Origin: Acinetobacter tianfuensis
Lineage (GTDB): Bacteria > Pseudomonadota > Gammaproteobacteria > Pseudomonadales > Moraxellaceae
NCBI RefSeq assembly: GCF_003611465.1
Contig: NZ_RAXV01000029.1
Span: forward strand, 1 to 49,395
Direction of reading: 5' to 3'
DNA: 49,395 bases
Shown: in pieces, positions 36,488 to 43,449 of the stretch
How the letters are laid out: the number at the start of each line of letters is the position of its first letter
Position numbering within the stretch: position 1 is the stretch's first letter
Translations under genes and position numbers: made by a program
Notes under the pieces: generated by a model
Seen by the model: the letters and a program-made list of their open reading frames with translations, nothing else
Told to the model about the DNA's origin: nothing
The model's database searches: none

Positions 36488-37036
36488 TTAATGCGACAAT
36501 TTGATCAGTTTTGTGATGTCATAACCATAATATTTTGCTGTCTCCAGATAAGACTTATAGATGGCTTCATCCAGTTGCGGTTCACGCGATAAAATCCACA
36601 GGTATTTGGTACTCGGTCCACCGACCAGTGCCACTTTATATTCCGGATCCACGCGTAATACCCAGTAATGCCCTTTGGTAAACGGAATCCATCTTAAACC
36701 TGGCGGCAAAAAGCTGACCTTTAGTTTGCTGTTGCCCTGATTTTGCGGATAGGCCACCCCTTCAGAGCTGATCATTTCACCATTTTCAATCCGGCAGCTA
36801 TTTAATACGCCCATAGTCTGATCGGCATTGACAATGTAGTGTGCCGAGATATTCGATACGCATTTACGCTGAAAATACATCGGTAAATGCGCAATTTCAT
36901 ACCATTTACCAGCATACTTCTGGATATCAACCTGATTGACTGCCCGAGGGGTAACCGTTTCAGCTTGAGCTGTAAAGCTTAAGCAGATGATGGCTAACGC
37001 TGTAACTGCAAAAACTGACTTTAATAGCATCTTCAT
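36488..37036 (-). CDS. blc: Blc-type bacterial lipocalin
   Basis: A 182-residue exported lipocalin. The signal peptide ends near TAQAET (residue 26) and there is no lipobox Cys, so it is probably periplasmic rather than a lipoprotein. The lipocalin motif 1 is clear (YAGKWYEIAHLPMYFQRKC, residues 42-60), followed by GHYWVLRVDPEYK and the LWILSREPQL end typical of Blc. It may carry lysophospholipids or fatty acids, which fits its place beside the lipid operon, though it has its own terminator. Confidence 0.85.
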   Translation of the reverse strand: MKMLLKSVFAVTALAIICLSFTAQAETVTPRAVNQVDIQKYAGKWYEIAHLPMYFQRKCVSNISAHYIVNADQTMGVLNSCRIENGEMISSEGVAYPQNQGNSKLKVSFLPPGLRWIPFTKGHYWVLRVDPEYKVALVGGPSTKYLWILSREPQLDEAIYKSYLETAKYYGYDITKLIKLSH

Positions 37037-37321
37037 TTTTAAGCCTTATTTGATTTCCAAGATTAAGATAACCCAAGTCGATGTGAACAAAATGTGAAGA
37101 TTAAATGCAGGACGAATGTAGGCAAAATTTCAATTTTATAGCCTGAAAAAATAGGTAAAATCATTTTTATTGGATCCCATTTTTAAGCGGTAAATTAGTT
37201 TTTTCTGTTTGAATGTATCAGTGCTGTCAATAGACTTGTTAAAAAAAGTCAACCAGATCAACAGACTCTTTCCAGATTCAGATGTCTTTTATAAGATAAT
37301 TAAATATACATATAAAAAAAC
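37037..37321. other. Intergenic, no gene seen
   Basis: AT-rich divergent region between the lipocalin (-) and cold-shock (+) genes. I see no gene, only the promoter regions and a weak GACTT/AAGTC hairpin near 37231-37248. Confidence 0.5.
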
Positions 37322-37349
37322 TTGATTAAATTTATTTTTAATGTATAGT
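37322..37349 (+). promoter_or_regulatory. csp promoter with long leader
   Basis: TTGATT (37322-37327) and TATAGT (37344-37349), 16-nt spacer. Transcription from it would give a 5' leader of about 160 nt before the csp start, as in cspA-type mRNAs with cold-controlled leaders. Confidence 0.5.
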
Positions 37350-37516
37350 GATCCTAACTAGAAAAAAGTCTTGTTTCATTCAATCTCTGTTAAGTATCGT
37401 CGTTTTATTCATAATCCTTCGTTTTTTTAGATTTTAAGTCTCATTCATTATTATTTTCCAAGTTATCAGCAGTCAATAAAATGGCTAAAATTATTAAAAA
37501 ATCAGTAGGATTTATT

Positions 37517-37732
37517 ATGTCAAACTCAAATATTGTTAAAGGTACGGTTAAGTGGTTCAATGAAACTAAAGGTTTTGGTTTTATTCAACAAGAATCAGGT
37601 CCAGATGTTTTTGCGCACTTCAGTGAAATTGCCAACTCAGGTTTTAAAACCTTATTCGAAGGCCAACAGGTTGAATTTAGTATTGCTCAAGGTCAAAAAG
37701 GACCGAATGCGGTCAATATTGTTGCTATATAA
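37517..37732 (+). CDS. Cold-shock protein (Csp)
   Basis: A 71-residue single-stranded nucleic-acid-binding OB-fold protein. RNP1 is KGFGFI (in [15 protein letters not shown]) and RNP2 is DVFAHF. The start at 37517 has AGGA 6 nt upstream; the longer reading from 37481 adds 12 residues foreign to the family. It heads a possible operon with two small genes, though a terminator intervenes. Confidence 0.93.
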   Translation: MSNSNIVKGTVKWFNETKGFGFIQQESGPDVFAHFSEIANSGFKTLFEGQQVEFSIAQGQKGPNAVNIVAI

Positions 37733-37750
37733 GCACTAAAATACGAGTTG

Positions 37751-37775
37751 AAAAAGCACTACTCAGTGCTTTTTT
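37751..37775 (+). terminator. csp terminator
   Basis: Ten-bp stem AAAAAGCACT/AGTGCTTTTT with ACTC loop and a T-tract, 18 nt after the csp stop. Confidence 0.8.
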
Positions 37776-37835
37776 AATTTTAAAGAAAAAAGTTGTTGTT
37801 CCATATTGGAAAAAATCATAAAAACAGGATATAAA

Positions 37836-38063
37836 TTGTTAAAAGTTAATGAATTAATTGCAAAATCTAAAAATGGTGCTGAAATTATCGTTTCTTTAAT
37901 TCCCTTAAATAAAATGCAGAATACACGTCAAGGTTTTAAAGAAATTGAAGTGGGTAAAAGAGTTCTGCTGGAATCTGGAATTGAGGTAGATTTAAATTTA
38001 GATGGTCGTACATTTTATATGTCTTTAAATAAATTATTTAAGCTAAATCAAAAAGTTATTTAA
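37836..38063 (+). CDS. Small hypothetical protein, TTG start
   Basis: A 75-residue soluble protein of unknown family with alternating beta-type segments (GAEIIVSLIPLNKM, KRVLLESGIEVDLNLDGRTF). I place its start at TTG 37836 because AGGA lies 6 nt upstream; no in-frame ATG exists nearby and the earlier TTG 37806 lacks a ribosome site. It lies between csp and a gene with a paralogue at 7999-8226. Confidence 0.5.
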   Translation: MLKVNELIAKSKNGAEIIVSLIPLNKMQNTRQGFKEIEVGKRVLLESGIEVDLNLDGRTFYMSLNKLFKLNQKVI

Positions 38064-38128
38064 AAAAATACTATATTGCTTAATTAATTGAATAGTCGCT
38101 CTGCCATAATCTTGTTAAAGGTGAACTA

Positions 38129-38326
38129 ATGTTTAAACAAAATCTAAATGTGAAAGACCAATTTGGTATCAAATATTCTATTCAGGCCACGGTTGAGCGC
38201 CATTTTAGTGCTAGCCAGTCTTACTCCCATATCAAATATATAACCGTGGATGGTGAAGATATTCGGCCCAGTTTTGAAATGTTTTTCCAAAGTACTTCAA
38301 GCGGAAAAATTTTCAAAATTATTTAA
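38129..38326 (+). CDS. Small protein, paralogue of the 7999 gene
   Basis: A 65-residue protein whose C-terminal half (VDGEDIRPSFEMFFQS, ending IFKII) matches the 75-residue protein at 7999-8226 in 18 of 32 aligned positions; VKDQ is shared near the N-terminus. No signal peptide or membrane segment. AAGGTGA precedes the ATG by 6 nt. It ends a short run of genes behind csp. Function unknown. Confidence 0.75.
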   Translation: MFKQNLNVKDQFGIKYSIQATVERHFSASQSYSHIKYITVDGEDIRPSFEMFFQSTSSGKIFKII

Positions 38327-38485
38327 GTCGATGAACTACTCACAGCTAAAACAAAGATGATAATATAAAAATATTTATATATTATCGCTTTATATTATTT
38401 ATAACTCATATAATAATTTTAAATTTCTAGTGGCTTAACTCGCCCTTAAAAGAGCGAGAATGCGCACTATATTTTGTTCAAAATT

Positions 38486-39259
38486 TCAAAGCCACTCTTT
38501 GCTGTCATCTGCCACAGGCATTCCATGCATCACATGCTGAATCATTGCATAAGCGATACTACCTTTAAACGGAATCTCTGGTAACTGATTAAACTTAAAA
38601 AATTGTGCATCGCTGAGTTCATCTTCCTGAATCTGAATCTCACCCGAGTGATACTCTGCCCTAAAAGCCATCATCAGGTTGCTAGGAAACGGCCAGGGCT
38701 GGCTAGCCAGATATTGAATATTCTTGATCTGCAGCCCAACTTCTTCCAGCGTCTCACGGCGTACTGCCTCCTCCAAGGTTTCGCCCACTTCAACAAATCC
38801 TGCAATTAGGCTATACATCTGGGTTTTATTGCGGGCATTTTTTGCCAACAGAATTTCATCTTCGCCGCGGGTGATGATAGTAATCACACAAGGATTTACC
38901 CGCGGATACTGGTTATAGCCACAGGATGGACAGACCATGGCATACTGGCTGGCGTGCTGCTGGGTGGCGTGAGCGCACTTACTGCAAAAGCGGTGATTAC
39001 GGCGCCATTCTAGCAACTGTACCGCACGGCTGGCCTCTTCAAACTGTGGCCTGCTCCAGACCTGTACCAGTTGCCGGATCGGGACCAGTTGATAACCTTC
39101 GGGTACTGATTCATTTTCTTTTAGATCCCGTGCAATGACTTGGCCATTTTCCGACAGATCCAGGTCGTGCTGCAGTTTTTCTACCTGCGGCAACTGAAAA
39201 TGTTCATCCACCAGTAATTGCTGCTGTCTAAAAATATATGCTTTTGAATGCATGCTCAT
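38486..39259 (-). CDS. nudC: NADH pyrophosphatase NudC
   Basis: A 257-residue Nudix hydrolase that cleaves NAD(H) to NMN(H) and AMP and, in E. coli, removes NAD caps from RNA. It has the zinc ribbon C92/C95/C110/C113, the Nudix box starting GFVEVGETLEEAVRRETLEE at residue 154 and the NAD-specific SQPWPFPSN at 187-195. ATG 39259 is chosen; GTG 39268 is possible. A strong terminator hairpin stands 23 nt upstream of the start. Confidence 0.93.
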   Translation of the reverse strand: MSMHSKAYIFRQQQLLVDEHFQLPQVEKLQHDLDLSENGQVIARDLKENESVPEGYQLVPIRQLVQVWSRPQFEEASRAVQLLEWRRNHRFCSKCAHATQQHASQYAMVCPSCGYNQYPRVNPCVITIITRGEDEILLAKNARNKTQMYSLIAGFVEVGETLEEAVRRETLEEVGLQIKNIQYLASQPWPFPSNLMMAFRAEYHSGEIQIQEDELSDAQFFKFNQLPEIPFKGSIAYAMIQHVMHGMPVADDSKEWL

Positions 39260-39273
39260 GACATCCACTGATT

Positions 39274-39305
39274 AAAAAAAATCCCATACATAGGAGTGTA
39301 TGGGA
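39274..39305 (-). terminator. Strong intrinsic terminator upstream of nudC
   Basis: A perfect 9-bp stem (TCCCATACA at 39282-39290, TGTATGGGA at 39297-39305, 6-nt loop) is followed on the minus strand by eight T (39281-39274 region), then the nudC start 15 nt later. It points at nudC, with no annotated minus-strand gene upstream, so it is either an attenuator in the nudC leader or the 3' end of an unannotated small RNA. Confidence 0.75.
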
Positions 39306-39528
39306 CAAAACTAAGGAAGCTTACATGGAGTAACTTCTAAGCAGATACTAGGTGCAAGCTGCCTGAATTACAACCATAATAATTTGTATCTTTTTGATTA
39401 AAATCACATAATTTTCACACCACCTATGCATTAAGGAATGATGCAATGTGAATTTCATCAATGGGCTGTAGCATTACAGAGATGGACAGTCTTTTATTGC
39501 AGCAATCATGATTCCTGTGCAATGCCAG

Positions 39529-39582
39529 CTGGTCATCTGGTCATCTGGTCATCTGGTCATCTGGTCATCTGGTCATCTGGTC
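39529..39582. repeat. Tandem 8-bp repeat CTGGTCAT
   Basis: Six complete copies of CTGGTCAT (39529-39576) plus six bases of a seventh, all perfect, ending 100 nt before the photolyase start. It lies in the region where the photolyase promoter should be. Confidence 0.97.
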
Positions 39583-39682
39583 GAGTTGAATTGATTCAAC
39601 ATGCGCGTTGATCTTTATTTTCACAAAAAATTGAACTGTTCGGCTTTACACTGCGCTCTCTTTCACTGGTTCTGAGATAGGT

Positions 39683-41206
39683 ATGCGTTTCGGTTTAATT
39701 CTGGGTGACCAGCTTCATCATCAGCTTGCTACGCTCAAAGCGCTGGACCGTACCCAGGATGTGATCCTGATGGCCGAAGTGGTTGAGGAAGCCACGTATG
39801 TCGCGCATCATCCGCAGAAAATTGCCCTGATTTTTAGCGCCATGCGTCATTTTGCCAAAGAGCTCAAGGCCGAGGGCTGGCGTGTACGTTATCATGCTTT
39901 TCAGTCCGGAAGTCCGATTCGCAGCCTGCTAGATTTTGTGCAGGGACAGCAACAACTGTTCCCTGTCACAGAACTAGTCATGACCCAATGCGGAGAATAC
40001 CGCTTGCAGCAGCAGATTCAACAGCACTGGAGCCCACGGCTACAACTGCCCGTACAGTGCCTGAATGACGACCGTTTTTTCTGTAGTCTGGAGCAGTTCC
40101 GCCACTTTGCCAGTCGCTACCAGACGTTGCGCATGGAATATTTTTACCGGGAAATGCGTAAACAGACCGGTTATTTGATGCAGAGACAGCAGCCGCTTGG
40201 ACAACAGTGGAACTATGACAGCGCCAATCGCAAGGCATGGTCAGGCACTCCACCATTGCCTCCAACACTTCATTTTGAACGCGATCAGATTGATCTGGAT
40301 GTAATGCAAATGGTTGAGCGCGAGTTTCCGCTTCACGCTGGCAGCCTTGACAACTTCCGCTGGGCCACCACACGTAGCAATGCTCTGCTTGCACTGGAGC
40401 ATTTCATTACCCACAGTTTGCCGCATTTTGGAGATTATCAGGATGCCATGGTTCAGGGTGCAGACATGCTGTTTCACAGCCTGCTCTCGCCTTATCTAAA
40501 CTGTGGCTTGCTGCTGCCGCGAGAAGTCTGTGATGCCGCAGAAACGGCCTACTATGCCGGTCATGCACCACTGAATGCAGTGGAAGGTTTTATCAGGCAA
40601 ATCCTCGGCTGGCGCGAATATGTCCGCGGAATTTACTGGCTGTACATGCCGGAGTATGCCAGCCGCAATGCGCTGCAGTACTCAACCCCGTTGCCACAAT
40701 TTTACTGGACTGGCCGCACTCAGATGAACTGCATGGCTGAGTGTTTCCGTAATACTTTTCAGCATGCGTATGCACATCATATTCAGCGTTTGATGGTGAC
40801 TGGAAATTTTGCCCTGTTAACGGGTGTAGACCCGCAGCAGATCAGTGAGTGGTATCTGGCAGTATATGCCGACGCCTATGAATGGGTAGAACTACCGAAC
40901 ACCTTGGGCATGGTAATGCATGCCGATGGTGGCTTAATGGCCAGCAAGCCCTATGGGGCTTCGGGCAATTATATCCATAAGATGTCGGATTACTGCAAGC
41001 ACTGTAGCTACAATGTCAAAACCCGTACCGAACCGGACAGCTGTCCTTTCAACAGCCTGTACTGGTATTTCATGATCCGGCATGAAGCGACATTCCGTAC
41101 TCATCCACGTATGTGCATGATCTATCGACAGCTGGACAAGCTTAAAGATCGGCCTCAGATTATCAGCCATGCCCAGCAACTTCTTAGCCGGATTGATGAG
41201 TTATAA
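39683..41206 (+). CDS. FeS-type bacterial photolyase/cryptochrome (PhrB-like)
   Basis: A 507-residue cryptochrome/photolyase of the FeS-BCP class, which repairs (6-4) photoproducts with FAD and a [4Fe-4S] cluster. The N-terminal Rossmann domain starts MRFGLILGDQL. The four cluster cysteines are C350, C438, C441 and C454, the same numbers as in Agrobacterium PhrB, within YCKHCSYNVK and DSCPFN. FAD-binding segments include LGWREYVRGIYW (308-319). It is followed 3 nt later by a DUF2256 gene. Confidence 0.93.
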   Translation: MRFGLILGDQLHHQLATLKALDRTQDVILMAEVVEEATYVAHHPQKIALIFSAMRHFAKELKAEGWRVRYHAFQSGSPIRSLLDFVQGQQQLFPVTELVMTQCGEYRLQQQIQQHWSPRLQLPVQCLNDDRFFCSLEQFRHFASRYQTLRMEYFYREMRKQTGYLMQRQQPLGQQWNYDSANRKAWSGTPPLPPTLHFERDQIDLDVMQMVEREFPLHAGSLDNFRWATTRSNALLALEHFITHSLPHFGDYQDAMVQGADMLFHSLLSPYLNCGLLLPREVCDAAETAYYAGHAPLNAVEGFIRQILGWREYVRGIYWLYMPEYASRNALQYSTPLPQFYWTGRTQMNCMAECFRNTFQHAYAHHIQRLMVTGNFALLTGVDPQQISEWYLAVYADAYEWVELPNTLGMVMHADGGLMASKPYGASGNYIHKMSDYCKHCSYNVKTRTEPDSCPFNSLYWYFMIRHEATFRTHPRMCMIYRQLDKLKDRPQIISHAQQLLSRIDEL

Positions 41207-41209
41207 ACC

Positions 41210-41362
41210 ATGAAAAAACAGCATTTTCCTGAAAAAATCTGTATGCACTGTTTGCGTCCTTTTACTTGGCGCAAAAAATGGCAACGCTGCTGGGAGGAAG
41301 TCAGATACTGTTCTGAACGATGTAAACGTGAGTCCAGACAGCGGTCAAAATCAAACGCTTAG
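41210..41362 (+). CDS. DUF2256 small zinc-ribbon-like protein
   Basis: A 50-residue protein: [20 protein letters not shown], then [20 protein letters not shown]. Four cysteines C11, C14, C34 and C38 could bind zinc. This is the DUF2256 family, commonly found directly behind photolyase or cryptochrome genes. It starts 3 nt after the photolyase stop and ends 4 nt inside the convergent DUF2805 gene. Function unknown. Confidence 0.85.
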   Translation: MKKQHFPEKICMHCLRPFTWRKKWQRCWEEVRYCSERCKRESRQRSKSNA

Positions 41363-41613
41363 AAACGCTTGTATTGCCGTGAACAATAGGCCCGTATCAC
41401 GTCGGGTGAACGCAGTTGCAGATGTTTGGTTTTTCGGCCGGTGACGCGTCCACGCCACATTTTAAAACTCGATGCTTTCATATTTTGCCGCATCAAGCGG
41501 ATCACCGCCGCTTCATTTAAACCATACTCACATAAAATAGCTTCAAAAGGAGTTCTATCTTCCCAAGCCATTTCTATAATTCTGGATAAGTCCTCTTCAG
41601 AAAATTGATTCAT
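41359..41613 (-). CDS. DUF2805/TIGR03643 family protein
   Basis: An 84-residue protein with the family pattern [40 protein letters not shown] and [12 protein letters not shown]. It looks like a helix-turn-helix-like fold rich in basic residues near the end. Family members co-occur with photolyase and DUF2256 genes. ATG 41613 is favoured over the GTG/ATG pair at 41637/41634 because GAG lies 7 nt upstream. It is convergent with the DUF2256 gene and overlaps it by 4 nt. Confidence 0.8.
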   Translation of the reverse strand: MNQFSEEDLSRIIEMAWEDRTPFEAILCEYGLNEAAVIRLMRQNMKASSFKMWRGRVTGRKTKHLQLRSPDVIRAYCSRQYKRF

Positions 41614-41742
41614 ACCATTCTCGTTTTTAATCATCACGAAGCGTCAATAAGCTTTATCGACTTTAATCTGACTAAAAGAATAACAATACAATCATGAATT
41701 TTTTGTGATTTTTCTCTAGTTTACGGACTCAGCACGAATAAA

Positions 41743-41763
41743 AGGGCTAGTTAAACTAGCCCT
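41743..41763 (-). terminator. hiuH operon terminator
   Basis: An 8-bp stem AGGGCTAG/CTAGCCCT with 5-nt loop, followed by TTTATT on the minus strand, 9 nt beyond the hiuH stop. Confidence 0.8.
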
Positions 41764-41771
41764 GTTAAGTC

Positions 41772-42173
41772 TTAGTTACCTCTATAAGTCGAATATCCAT
41801 AAGGACTTAAAAGTAGAGGAATATGATAATGGCTGACACTTCCATCTACCTTAAAAATTACAGGAACTTCAGGAAAGAAAGTATCTTGCTTATTTTTTTT
41901 AAACCAGTCCTCAGTTTTAAAAGTAACTTTATAAATACCGGCTTCAAGCTTCTGATTTTCAGGAAACAATCCAGTAATACGGCCATTAGGACCAGTATAT
42001 TGCTGATTTAACTTCACCCATTTATTCCCAGTACTTTTTTCGAGTACCACTTCGACTTGAGCTGAGGGTAGACCATTTTCTAGATTCAACACATGCACAC
42101 TTAAAGGGTTAGTTTGTGCGAAAGTCATTGAGGTCAACAATAGTGTTGAAAGTGGCAATAATTTTTTAAACAT
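41772..42173 (-). CDS. hiuH: Periplasmic 5-hydroxyisourate hydrolase (transthyretin-like)
   Basis: A 133-residue exported HIU hydrolase, which opens 5-hydroxyisourate in urate breakdown. A signal peptide ends near MTFAQT (residue 20). Motifs: LSVHVLNLENGLPSA (family LSTHVLD...G.PA), GRIT and the C-terminal HYHIPLLLSPYGYSTYRG. The last residue of the YRGS catalytic end is Asn here instead of Ser. The start at 42173 has AAGGA 8 nt upstream. It follows the HbpS-like gene by 10 nt. Confidence 0.9.
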   Translation of the reverse strand: MFKKLLPLSTLLLTSMTFAQTNPLSVHVLNLENGLPSAQVEVVLEKSTGNKWVKLNQQYTGPNGRITGLFPENQKLEAGIYKVTFKTEDWFKKNKQDTFFPEVPVIFKVDGSVSHYHIPLLLSPYGYSTYRGN

Positions 42174-42183
42174 GATGAATTCC

Positions 42184-42672
42184 TTAAGGATTGAAAATAG
42201 ACTTAACAGCTGTTTCAGCGCAGTAATGGTCATTTTTTGCACCCCCTGCTCCGGCAACGCCAATGGCACCGACCACCTGATTTTCATAACTCACAGGTAG
42301 GCCGCCACCCAACAGCAGTAGATTAGATAAGGTGGTTAAATTTTTTGCATCCTTGTTTTCATTGGCATTTTGACTTAACAACATAGTCGCCGTTTTGGTC
42401 GATAAGGCGGTATAGGCTTTCTTTTCAGCTGCGCCCAAATTATGCGGTCCGACAGTTTCATGCCTGTTTGCCATTAACGTATTTCCGCCCCGATCCACCA
42501 CCACCACAGCGATATTGTGCTGTATTTTTTGACACGCAGTCACCGCAGCATCCGTAAGAGTTCGTGCTGACTGAGAATCAAGTGAATAAACTTGATTGAA
42601 TTGAACGGATTGTGCAAAAGTACTGCTACTCATCAGCATTACTGTTGCAATAAGCCCTTTGAGTTTGTTCAT
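42184..42672 (-). CDS. Exported GlcG/HbpS-like (DUF336) protein
   Basis: A 162-residue protein with a signal peptide (cut near TFAQS, residue 22) and a HbpS/GlcG-type domain: LTDAAVTACQKI, IAVVVVDRGGNTLMANR, and the end region LLLLGGGLPVSYENQVVGAIGVAGAGG. The family includes the haem-binding redox sensor HbpS of Streptomyces. First gene of a pair with hiuH, divergent from a two-component system with 90 nt between starts. Haem binding is not visible from sequence. Confidence 0.85.
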   Translation of the reverse strand: MNKLKGLIATVMLMSSSTFAQSVQFNQVYSLDSQSARTLTDAAVTACQKIQHNIAVVVVDRGGNTLMANRHETVGPHNLGAAEKKAYTALSTKTATMLLSQNANENKDAKNLTTLSNLLLLGGGLPVSYENQVVGAIGVAGAGGAKNDHYCAETAVKSIFNP

Positions 42673-42728
42673 CATGATTGCCCTGAATTAAGTTTTAAAA
42701 ATCTTATACAACCTGAATGATTTGAAGG

Positions 42729-42756
42729 ATGACAATCACATTACAAAGTTGTCATC
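42729..42756. promoter_or_regulatory. HprR/CusR-like binding box
   Basis: CATTACAAAGTTGTCATC at 42739-42756 matches, in 15 of 18 positions, the E. coli HprR (YedW) box as I recall it (CATTACAAAATTGTAATG), and ATTACAAAGTTGTCAT differs at one position from the CusR core ATGACAANNTTGTCAT. A further half-site ATGACAA is at 42729-42735. It lies 7 nt before the response-regulator start and about 60 nt upstream of the HbpS-like gene, on the promoter side for both. Confidence 0.7.
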
Positions 42757-42762
42757 TTTAAA

Positions 42763-43449
42763 ATGAGTCTGAACAAAATGTGTATTCTAATTATCGAAGA
42801 TGAAGCGAAGATCGCCTCATATCTGGTTAAAGGGTTAAATGAATCTGGCTATGAGGCGCAATGCGTCCATTCAGGACTAGAAGGTTTGGAAAAGTTAAAG
42901 ATGCATGCATATAGCCTAGTCATATTAGATGTAATGTTGCCCGATATTGATGGCTGGGCAGTCCTGAAAGTCTTGCGACAATTTTCCCAAATTCCGGTCA
43001 TTTTTCTTACAGCAAAAGATCAGGTGATTGATCGGGTCAAAGGTTTGGAACTGGGCGCCGATGATTATCTGGCCAAGCCTTTTTCTTATATTGAATTACT
43101 GGCCCGAATTAAAAGTCTACTTAGGCGCCAGCAGTATGCACAGGAAAACCAATTAGAAATTGCCAATCTGAAATTGGATTTGATCCATCATAAAGTCTGG
43201 CGTAACGAGCAGTCGATAGAACTCAGTAGAAAAGAATTCAACCTTTTGCGCTTTCTGCTGCGCCATCCGAATGAAATTATTACGCGCAGGCAAATAGCTT
43301 CTGAAGTCTGGCAGATCAATTTTGATACCGATACCAATTTTATTGATGTAGCGGTAAGGCGTTTACGTAGTAAAATTGATGAGGGACATGATATAAAGTT
43401 AATTCATACTGTTCGCGGTTTGGGCTATAAAATTTCGGCAGAGAAATAA
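42763..43449 (+). CDS. Heavy-metal/redox-type response regulator (HprR/CusR-like)
   Basis: A 228-residue OmpR-family regulator: receiver with D56 (LVILDVMLPD) and LAKPFSY, then a winged helix (SRKEFNLLRFLLRHPNEIITR, FIDVAVRRLRSKID). The sequence type is that of CusR, CopR, IrlR and HprR. It overlaps the kinase by 1 nt (TAATG). Divergent hiuH plus the HprR-like box suggest an H2O2 or HOCl/copper-responsive system; the signal itself is not proven. Confidence 0.9.
   Translation: MSLNKMCILIIEDEAKIASYLVKGLNESGYEAQCVHSGLEGLEKLKMHAYSLVILDVMLPDIDGWAVLKVLRQFSQIPVIFLTAKDQVIDRVKGLELGADDYLAKPFSYIELLARIKSLLRRQQYAQENQLEIANLKLDLIHHKVWRNEQSIELSRKEFNLLRFLLRHPNEIITRRQIASEVWQINFDTDTNFIDVAVRRLRSKIDEGHDIKLIHTVRGLGYKISAEK

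Noticed and set aside
38440..38465. CTCGC/GCGAG hairpin as terminator of the small gene at 38129
   Set aside because: Ten-nt loop, short stem and no T-tract; support too weak.
39529..39582. CTGGTCAT repeats as CRISPR or iterons of an origin
   Set aside because: No spacers between units, so not CRISPR; no Rep gene or DnaA-box cluster, so not an origin.
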